Position numbers and translations under genes: made by a program. Positions 55,595 to 64,000 of a DNA stretch of 64,000 nucleotides are shown in pieces. The notes beneath the pieces were generated by a model. That model worked only from the letters and a program-made list of their open reading frames with translations. It was not told where the DNA came from and did no database searches. Location: contig CM028326.1 in assembly GCA_016647705.1 (NCBI GenBank), positions 4,774,001-4,838,000 on the forward strand, read 5' to 3'. Positions within the stretch are counted from its first letter, which is position 1; each line of letters opens with the position of its first letter. This stretch comes from Eucommia ulmoides. Lineage: Eukaryota > Streptophyta > Magnoliopsida > Garryales > Eucommiaceae.

Positions 55595-57009
55595 AGAACG
55601 GGTCCAGTCTCAAAAGCTAATGAAAAGATTAGAGAGTTGATTAAAGCAAGTAGAATGTTAAGATCAAATAAAAAATCACACTTAATATCAACAAATATCT
55701 CATGTAAAATATTTAGAATTATAGTTATTTATGAAAAGACGTTTTTTAATAACCTGATTAGTTTATTTTCACACCGAAAAGTATTTGACTAATAACAAAT
55801 CAGTATTCAAGTGCTTTTTTTAAAGTTTTATAGCTTTAGTCAGACTTTTACAATCGGAACCAAAATAAAGAAATAAAAAAAAAAAAAAAAAATCTTCTCA
55901 TGTCCCTAGATTTTTAAAATAAAATTTAAATTGACAACATGATTATTCTCATATTTTTATTTTACTCTAAATCTTTAAAAAATCAAAATAAAAAATATGA
56001 GAACAAAAATACTAAACAAATGCATCGCTAATGAATATTGACCCGAAATAAAGAAACCAACATTTTATTAAAAAAATTAATAAAGAATTAATGGTCTTTT
56101 ATTTTTTAATTTAAATTTAATATTTAAAAATAACAACGTCAACAACACCAAGAAAAAAATCCACTAAAATTGTCCACTGATCTGATCGTCTTGGAAACCG
56201 TAAATCATGCCCCCTTCGCCTCTCAGAAGCGAGAAAACAAACATCAAGCTGAAAAAATCCTTTTTCTTTCCAACAAGCAAGCGTTGTGCGGTATTTAAAG
56301 CGTTAGGGGCGGCTTTCACGCATTGAGTAATAAAGAGAAAATATCTCTAACTATCATTTTCTCTAGTTTATTTAATTTCCTGTAAATTTAAATGAGAATT
56401 TTAATTTCACCCAATTTTTTAACATAATCGTTGACTAAAAAAATGTTGATAGGTGTAGGGTTACATCAAGCATGCAAGAGGGCAAACACACCATATACTA
56501 ATGTTAGAAAATAAAAACAAAAATAATAATTAATTTCCATCACTTTAAACTGAAAAATGAAGACGAGACAGGAGTTCTTATCCTTATACCCCTTTCTTAG
56601 TAAAACTTCTTATCCTTATAGCCCTTTTTCCCCCCCATTAGTTAGGTGCACTTACTTTTATTATTTACAATGTTAAAAACGTGTCACTTTCAATACAATT
56701 TAGATAATGATGATAGTATTTTTAGGCGTCATTTCATCAACATTTGAGCCCAGCCACTTGTCCATCTCTCATGTCTTCTCTTGGTCTCTCGGCGGCCATC
56801 ATCAAGGACTCGGCCATTTCTCTCCAACAAGAGCAAGCTTCCTCAAGTAAATTGGATCAAATCCATGAGCTTTCACAATTGGCCACAAAGCCCCAATCCA
56901 TGATGTCATATCCTCAAGCGCTCCATCATGGTGGGCTAAGTGAATGGTTTCGACTAGTTAATCAATACTAATCGTCCTCCACTCCTATAAATATCGAGAG
57001 GCAATTAGA
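55595..57009. other. Intergenic; one coding-like fragment at 56744-56971
   Basis: At 56744-56971 both strands have frames. Plus: 75 residues starting MSPATCPSLMSSLGLSAAII. Minus: a frame without a start reading TSWIGALWPIVKAHGFDPIY and LRKLALVGEKWP, which looks more protein-like. I cannot name either. The rest is AT-rich. Confidence 0.3.
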
Positions 57010-57350
57010 GATGCCATTGGTTCAGTTTTGGTCCGGTTTCATATAAAACCAAAACCATTAGAAATATATCAAATCAAAATCGCAATCGAAATCGCTGATT
57101 TTTTTTTAAATAGTTTTAAAAGCAAACCCTTTATATATATAATAAGGATATATATATAATAAAAATATATCTAAAATATCAATTTCGCGATTCGGTTTCG
57201 TGGTTTCTATCCCAAAACTAAAACCGCTTTGGTTGCTAATTTCAAAACCAAAATCACAACTGAACCATTTAATTGGTTTTAAAACCGAATCATTTAGTTT
57301 GGTTTCTCTCGGTTACCCATCGATTCGATTTTTTGTGGCATTTCTAAAGG
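57010..57350 (+). repeat. AACCAAAACCG-type repeat, copy 2
   Basis: CAGTTTTGGTCCGGTTTCATA, AAAACCGCTTTGGTTGCTAAT and GGTTTCTCTCGGTTACCCATC match 32822-33545 in order. Shorter in the middle than that copy. Confidence 0.6.
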
Positions 57351-58769
57351 CAATTAATGCCATAAGGTAATGCTCATTATTTTTATTGAAGCAATTGTGT
57401 AGTTTTTTTTCCTCTCGATCTCTTACTCTTACGTTGAAGGGGTTTCGCTGGGCATACACCCGACGATTCCTTGTGCAGGTACCCACTTTCTGGACATCGG
57501 TTCTCTGGATCTCTACTAGGTGTTTGAAGAACACTTGACAAATTCTAGATTCTCCAAGACTCCAAACTTCACCTCATCACTCTAACTCAGCACCAACTGC
57601 TACATGAAACCTAACCGGACCATACTGCTGGTGCACACCAATTCTCGAGTAATAGTATTCCTCATTTATTCATAAATTAAGACACAATTACTTTTTATCG
57701 TAAAAATAATTTTGACAAACAAAAAAATAGTAGTGTTATCTATGTAAATAATTTATCATTCCAAAAATAAAAATAATAGGGGTTTATGAAATTAAAGTGA
57801 AAAAATTATCAACTCACTAGCTACTTAGCATATAAAAAAAATGAAGCACGACTATTTTTTGTTTTTTTTTTTTTAAGTTTTTAAAATAACAATATTCTTA
57901 GTTTTGAGTAGTTTTTTCGCTTAAAAGTAGAGAAAAAAAAAATTAAATTGATATTTTTCGTCTTTATGAAATGAAATTTATTTTTCTTAATGTTCTTTGA
58001 TTTGAAAAATATAAAAGAAGGAAATATAAAGTTTCATGTTTAGTTAGGAAAAAAAATAAGAGGAGGAAATATAAAGTTTCATGTTTAGTTAGGAAAAAAA
58101 ATAAGAGGGACAAATAAATAAAAATTTATTATCAAGATTTAATTATAATTTTAACATCTTTTTTAAAAAAAAAAAATTATTTTTCTTCAATTTCTTCACA
58201 AATTGATGGGAATATATAAATATTTTTTAAAAGCGTGTATTTCTTTTTTAATTTTATTTTTCTCATTTTTCCTTTCCTACCAAATTAGTTTTATTTTTCC
58301 TCCAAAATTTCTATCCTAACAAATGCATCCTTAATTACCAAAATTGAGTGGACATAAAGATCATAAGTGGCAAGACAATAACCCAACGTGGGATGTCGCT
58401 TTATGATGAATTTTATTGGTACTTGCGTCTGGATTAGTTTTATAGATATTTTGACTAATCACTTTTTTAAACGATATTAAAGACCTAATCTCTTACGTGA
58501 GTCTAATACTTTCATAATTTTATTTCTAAAATATTGTTTAAAAAGAGAATACCTATCTTATCAACGAGAATAACTGTTTTGGCTAACATTTTGATAATAT
58601 TTATGATGCTGTAAGAATTTAAGAAGGATTTACTTATCCTTTTCGAGTAAGAACGTGACTAGTAATGGAGGTTGGGCCACGAGAAAAGGACATCAAACAA
58701 GTATTGTTTAACCCTTTTAACCCCCCTTGACGTGACTATCTGTTAGAATCTACCCCCAAGTGTTCTCCA
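57351..58769. other. Intergenic, no gene seen
   Basis: Includes a 45-base tandem duplication at about 58017-58108 (GGAAATATAAAGTTTCATG twice). Otherwise AT-rich. Confidence 0.45.
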
Positions 58770-60419
58770 TATTGTGCTAACAAAAATATGAAAATAGAAA
58801 ATATACGGAAACGAAGAAAATGACAAATATAAAAGTAACACAAGATATAACGTGATTCGACACAACTTGTCTACCTCAACAGACGAAAAATAACGAATAG
58901 TTTCACTAATATGAAGAAAGTTACAAAATGAGAAAAATTATTGAATTTAAGAACTAAAAACAAAATTTCTCCAAAATATTTCTTTCAACAAATAAACTCT
59001 CTTTTAGTATTGGCACATAAAATTTCTATTTGAAATTTCCAATACACTTCCACAACTAGTAAGATGCTCTCTACATCCTGAGATATCTACACTCTTCAAA
59101 GCTCATAATCTCTACTTATAGCTGAGATTTGAGTCATGTTTTCATGCTCAACAATGGCAACCAAATATTTCTTCTCCCACAAAAAATATGTAAGCCATCA
59201 AGTTTGAAAACAAATTTCACACACAATTGTCAATAAAATGTTAGCCCACCAATGTTGAAAAATAAGTCAAAAACCAATAATCTCTACCTTAGCTAGATTT
59301 TCAACCAAATAATTTTTCTTCATACTTGAGGACATTCTTTTTCATGTTGTCTTCTCCAACACAATTTCAATTTTAGAGATTAACTCCGACCAAGTCCAAA
59401 AGCTCTTTTGAACTTGTCAATTAGTTCCCAAATATCAACTTGATGTACAAAATTTTTTTTGGACAAACTCATTTATTTTGACAAATCTTAAATATGGAAC
59501 CTCATATTCTCTGCCACAATAAGTGCTTCACAAATCTGTGTTTTTCATCCGAGAACAACCAATCTATCTTCTCTGAAAATTCTCTTTCACGGATTTAACT
59601 GGAGTACTAACTCGCACTCTATCAAATTATCTCATCTGAAACTCCACCTACTTCTGAGACCCCAAAATACTGGTGTATGGACATACCCGGTTCCACCCTG
59701 AGAGTATATAACCGTTACTTCAAATACAATCGGTCAGATTTTTAAATTATCCCATAACCCCTTAACTATTTCTTCAAATACCAATTGTAGTCGCAAAAGT
59801 GCGCGTATTTTGATACGCCACAAACTAAAGTCATTTTTTCCATCAAACTTCTCTATTTTATATTTTGCGGAAGCTATTGAATCTTGGGCTCTGATGCCAC
59901 TTGTTGTGCTCAGAAGCGACAAAAATATGAAAATAGAGAATATGCAAAAGTGAAAAAAAATGGCAAATATAAAAGTGACACAAGATATAACGTGATTTAG
60001 CACAACTTGCCTACCTTCATGGGCGAAAAATAACGAATGGTTTCACTAATATGAAGAAAGTTGCAAAAGGAGATAAGTTCTTCAACTCAAGAACTAACAA
60101 CAAAACCTCTCCAAAATATCTTTCTCAACAAATACACTCTCTTTGAGTATGGATACACAAAATTCATATTTGGAATTCCAATACACCTCCAGAATTAGTA
60201 AGATACTCTCTACATCATGAGAGATCTACACTTTTCAAAACTCATAACCTCTATTTATAGAGGAGATTTGAGCCATGTTTTCATTGTCAACAATGGCAAC
60301 CAAATATTTCTTCTCCCACAAAAAATATGTGAACCATCAAGTTTGAAAACAAACTTCACACACAATTGTAAAAAAAAATGCTAGCCTACCAATATTGAAA
60401 AACAAGCCAAAAACCAACA
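58770..60419 (-). mobile_element. Small Copia element remnant with two LTRs
   Basis: LTRs 58770-59279 and 59902-60419 align along their whole length (ATAACGTGATT, ATAACGAATNGTTTCACTAA). On the minus strand the 5' LTR ends AGCACAACA, followed after AG by the primer site TGGCATCAGAGCC. The internal part is only about 620 bases; near its 5' end it encodes KYKIEKFDGKNDFSLWRIK, the start of Copia gag. The flanks CTCCA and CTCCG may be a mutated target duplication. Most usual Copia parts are not present; it is broken. Confidence 0.8.
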
Positions 60420-60461
60420 CTCCGTTATTAACAATACACCATACTTGCAATGATTTGGTTA

Positions 60462-61070
60462 AGAGCAACTCCAACCCAATTAACTATTTAGAATAGTTAA
60501 ATGGACAAAATGTCTAGCGGAATAGTATTTTGCCTAACAAAAAATATGTTGACTCTTCAACCAAAGTAGACATTAAGATTAGACATTTTTATTTAATTAA
60601 ATTTTCATACTAATTTATAACAATTAATTACATAACACCTCATCATTAGCCTAATTAATTCATTAATTTAATCTAAAATAAATTATTTAAGTAAACAAGT
60701 GAAAAAAATTAGTCCAACCCAAATTAAATAAGCTCAGCCTAGCCCAGCCCAACCCATGGAAAATAAAGGAAAAAAAAAAACTCCAATCCATCATCAGAGC
60801 ACCAGACAAAGGTAGAGGAGGAGCAACAACCATAGAGTGAGAGAGGGAGAGAGAGAGAGAAAGATAAAGAACGATGGTTGGAAACAGATTTGAGTGCGAA
60901 ATATTTGCCTCGCCTGTGGACTATAAGTAGGAATGGCTAGTGAAATCAATGCTCAACAATTTGGCGAGGTTAATGCGAGTGCAATGGAGCTCCATTTTTT
61001 TCGTTTGAGTAGGCAAATCGACAATTATATAATTTGGCGAGGATGATGCCAAGCGCGTTGGAGATGCTCT
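60462..61070. mobile_element. MITE-like element with AGAGCAACTCCAAC ends
   Basis: Ends AGAGCAACTCCAACCC and CGTTGGAGATGCTCT, a pair common among plant MITEs. It holds a (GA)n stretch near 60838-60860. The target duplication is not certain (TTA/AAG around the ends). Confidence 0.6.
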
Positions 61071-61077
61071 AAGCCAA

Positions 61078-61379
61078 TGTTTGATTGAAAGAATAACAAA
61101 GAGAATAAAACGAAAACAAAATATCTTTTGTAGAAGGAAATATCTTTGTTTGAGTGAAAAAAATAAGAAGAAGATGGATATGTAGAAGAGAATAATATAA
61201 ATAACTCGCGTATTTTATTAATATCACACATTCACTATTTATACAATAAGATGGAGAACAATAAAGGAAATACAAAATACAATAAGGAAATAACATTAAT
61301 ACTAAAGTAAATAAGGAACTGACATTATGAAAAATATACAAAATGAAATATTTCTTTTATATATTTGGAATACTCTAAC
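61078..61379 (-). repeat. 3' LTR of an LTR retroelement, with a little internal sequence beyond
   Basis: On the minus strand it begins TGTTAGAGTATTCCAAATA and ends CAATCAAACA (302 bp). It is preceded by CATCTTACAGGGGCA, a purine tract as seen directly before a 3' LTR. Some 3' internal sequence may extend to about 61700. The family is not certain; Copia is likely. Confidence 0.55.
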
Positions 61380-61812
61380 ATGCCCCTGTAAGATGGAGCT
61401 CCAGGAGGAGAATCCCATCTTCTCTTTGAGTAGGAGAAAATGAGCCCGAGCTAGTGGCTTGGTATTGTTAACGTCTAAATGCTGGGAAACACGCTAGTGC
61501 GCGATCTTGGAGCATCTGGGAACTCATTGTAGCGTGTAACAAGCAATGGTTGTCCTTTAAAAAGTGTTTTTTCGCAGGCACGAGCCCCTGATCTGACAGA
61601 GGCCCCTTAACTGCTATACCTTGTTGACTGGAATAGAAGAAACTACACTGACAACAAGAAAACCGATTGAGATGTAGATTTGATGACCGTAATAGTGTGT
61701 TTTTTTTTTGACGACCATGAAAGATCTAGAGAGAGAGAGAGAGAGGAGAGAGATGGAGGTCTCAGCCGCCACGAGAAGGGAAGGAAAAAATGGTTTACCA
61801 TTATTACACTCC
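61380..61812. other. Probable 3' internal retroelement sequence and GA repeat
   Basis: Non-coding; a (GA)n tract lies at about 61728-61752. No domain is recognised. Confidence 0.4.
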
Positions 61813-62274
61813 TACGCTACGTTTGGTACGCTAGAATGGAATGAAAAGGAATGGAATGACAATAGGATTGGAATTCCATTGGTAATAGAATGGAATGGTT
61901 ATTGTCATTCCTATGTTTGGTGACGAAAGGGATTACATGTGGTATTAGAATAATAACAAAGGGTAAAATAGTAATTTAATTAAATTTTCAAATAGTATAA
62001 TAGTTAATTTAATTAAATTTCATTTGAATTAAAATATTTGTTTTGTATTTGGTCTCATTTTTTTGTCAATTATTGATTAAAACTTAATCTCATGTAATTG
62101 GGATTAACAATACCAAGTTTAACTTGGTATTGGTTAATCCCATGTTTTGTGGGATTAGGGATTCCTTGATAATAGAAATGAGATTAAATTTCATGTACTA
62201 AACATAGGAATGGAATGATCATTCCAATGGTCATTCCAATCCCATCTTGAATCCAGCGTACCAAACGCCACCTT
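61813..62274. mobile_element. Inverted-repeat MITE-like element
   Basis: Left end ACGTTTGGTACGCTAGAATGG, right end GAATCCAGCGTACCAAACG, a clear inverted pair. The interior is rich in GGAAT/ATTCC and contains an inner pair of inverted phrases (ACCAAGTTTAACTTGGT). The target duplication is not established. Confidence 0.7.
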
Positions 62275-62640
62275 AATAATAGAATTTTCAATTTATTTTT
62301 GACATACCACAATTTACTACCACAGCAATAATCATTGATCACCATATTAAACTAATTACGGCAACCACCATAACAAATATCCGTTATTTTAACCACCATT
62401 ACTACAATAAATATTTGCTATTACCATTATTATCACAATAAATATTCGATATTTGCACCACAACAAATATTCATTATCACTGCTACCCCACAATAAATAT
62501 TCAATATCAGCACTACCAAAACAACAGATATTTAATATAATCGTCACCATCACCGCAACAAGTATTCAATATCATCACTGGTTCCGCCGCCATCACCACC
62601 ACAACAAAAAATGAAAAAAATAACAACAAATATCAAAATT
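62275..62640. repeat. Degenerate ACAATAAATATTC repeat
   Basis: Irregular repeats of ACAATAAATATTCNNTAT separated by ACCACC/CACCAT phrases, about 30-45 bases apart, from 62320 to 62600. Non-coding. Confidence 0.6.
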
Positions 62641-63009
62641 ATACAATTAAAAATACCAGAAAATACAAATTGTATTTCGACAAAGAGCAAAATAAATTTA
62701 AAAATTTAAATAGCAAAAAAACATGAAAAAATGGTTTGGCGCGAAAACAAGTGGTGGTGGTGGTTTGGGAAGATAGTGGTCGATGGTGCTATGAGGTTAG
62801 TGGTGGTAACCAGTGGTGTTGATGGAACTGAAATAAAGAGAGAAAGGGAAAATATCATTTTTTTTTGGTGGGAGGATTCCTTTCTTCATCTTCATAACTT
62901 ATTGTTTTGTTCAGGCCATTGACAATCTTGGAGGTCAAGACAATATGCTCTCTCTCTCCCAACATAAATGATTTAAGAGAAAAACTTTGACTAGTTTTTT
63001 TTTAAGGGA
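62641..63009. other. Intergenic, no gene seen
   Basis: A GTGGTGGTGG stretch near 62750 keeps a short W-rich frame open (62731-62922). No support for a gene. Confidence 0.4.
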
Positions 63010-63230
63010 TCCTCCTACAATACAACGGCTATATTGGATACAGTGCGTAAGTTACAAGGTCGGTCCAAATAAGTTGTAAGTTATTCCACTGAAATTACAA
63101 GTTCGTCTGAGAACTTGTAACTTTACATGTTACAAGTTTTTTTCGAAAAGTTACAAGTTCGTCTAAAAACTTGTAACTTTTTCGGCCAAACCTTATAACT
63201 TTCGACGGACTGTACGGTACAACCGATATG
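63010..63230. repeat. Palindromic ACAAGTT repeat cluster
   Basis: ACAAGTTCGTCT...ACTTGTAAC occurs twice (about 63098 and 63145). Each copy is itself an inverted repeat, and further copies of the half-site (TTACAAG, AAGTTGTAA) lie at 63051, 63074 and 63129. It could fold as a chain of hairpins. Confidence 0.6.
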
Positions 63231-64000
63231 GATTAGATTTCTCATTTTTTTAACTAGTGTTTTGTCAAACATATAGAAATTTACAAGGCGTTGTTGTGTT
63301 TTTTTCCCCCCCAAATATATCCACGAGTGTCCCTACACACACAAAGGATGTAAGATTAATCTCGTTCGAGGTGCATGTCTACTCCTCCCAATAAGTGATT
63401 TTCTACATGTTCGAATTTCTGATTTTACAGAAATCCCTCAATTACTTTAACTTAAGCGAACCTTATCACTTGAGATACACTACGTGAGTAAAAATTTACC
63501 AGACGTGATACAATAAATTCATGTGTAAATTATATATATATATAGGGGTAATGTCATTGATCTCCCATGTCATTTTAGATTATACCAAATACCTCCCCTG
63601 TCATTTTACAAATATCAGAAATCTCTCATATATTTTTCTCAAATACCACTTACTTCCATTTTTAATTAAATAATAATAATTTTTTTATTATAATACCAAT
63701 TTTACCCTTCACTATTTAAAAAATAATTAAATAATAAAAAATTAAAATATATAAATAACCCTTTAATTTATATATATTCATCACCATCTACTACCATTGC
63801 ACCCACAGCTGCCACCACCTTCTACCGTCGCCACTACCCACCACCCGCCACCACCTCCCACCGCCGCCACCACCCACCGACACCCTCCACTGCCTCCTAC
63901 CGCCACCCACTGCCACCAATATTTTGATGTAAAAAGACATAAATACCCTTACAAAAATATATTTTTATTCTTTTATTTAAATAAATAAATAAATTTATTA
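63231..64000. other. Intergenic edge with CCACC-rich tract
   Basis: 63787-63920 is a CCACC/CCGCCACC-rich tract in which a Pro/Thr/His-rich frame stays open by composition. A segment with ATTGATCTCCCATGTCATTTT and a partial echo of it is at 63557-63640. No gene supported. Confidence 0.45.

Noticed and set aside
63797-63988. His/Pro/Thr-rich frame at the right edge
   Set aside because: Comes from the CCACC-rich tract; no start context or homology.

Overview
This is an AT-rich nuclear segment of a flowering plant, most likely a eudicot. The evidence is one interrupted plant gene whose introns all follow GT-AG, small intronless plant-type genes with TATA boxes, long AT-rich intergenic DNA with (TA)n tracts, and a dense load of plant-type mobile elements (Tat-lineage Ty3/Gypsy, TRIMs, a gag-only LTR element, Copia remnants, Tourist-like MITEs and Helitron-like ends). 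I see no bacterial-style operons, CRISPR arrays, rRNA or tRNA genes. All work was by eye, so repeat edges and divergence estimates are approximate.

Layout. 1-1474: AT-rich edge with a purine-rich minisatellite. 1475-13970: an old minus-strand Ty3/Gypsy Tat-type element with both LTRs, pol parts, a second RNase H, a 6 x 91 bp tandem array in its 3' region and a plus-strand accessory reading frame split by a nested 3.2 kb LTR-like element. 14590-15015 and 21900-22358: two paralogous small acidic proteins (minus strand) in a MITE- and Helitron-rich desert. 24985-26338: a tandem TRIM array. 26735-27097 and 28502-28789: a Gly/Cys-rich membrane-anchored protein gene and its decayed duplicate. 29461-32130: Helitron-like element, MITE, complete TRIM and a doubtful transcription unit. 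32699-34740: two copies of one repeat in head-to-head inverted arrangement. 35215-40438 (minus): the best gene here, a 13-coding-exon ubiquitin-specific protease of the UBP16/UBP17 MYND type, with a probable 5' UTR exon near 43.2-43.55 kb. 44398-47663: an 830 bp direct duplication split by an LTR-like fragment. 48204-51480: a TR-GAG-like LTR element with a perfect 5 bp target duplication. 51481-64000: intergenic DNA with MITEs, a Copia remnant, a solo 3' LTR and simple repeats.

Host genes that can be supported are few: the deubiquitinase, the two acidic paralogues, and the Gly/Cys-rich protein with its pseudogene. They do not form an operon or an evident pathway. The most informative biology is in the mobile DNA: a Tat element carrying an antisense frame and a satellite-like array, a gag-only LTR element, TRIMs that start from an internal LTR-like sequence or share LTRs in tandem, and two transposon insertions sitting about ten bases from splice donors of the deubiquitinase gene.
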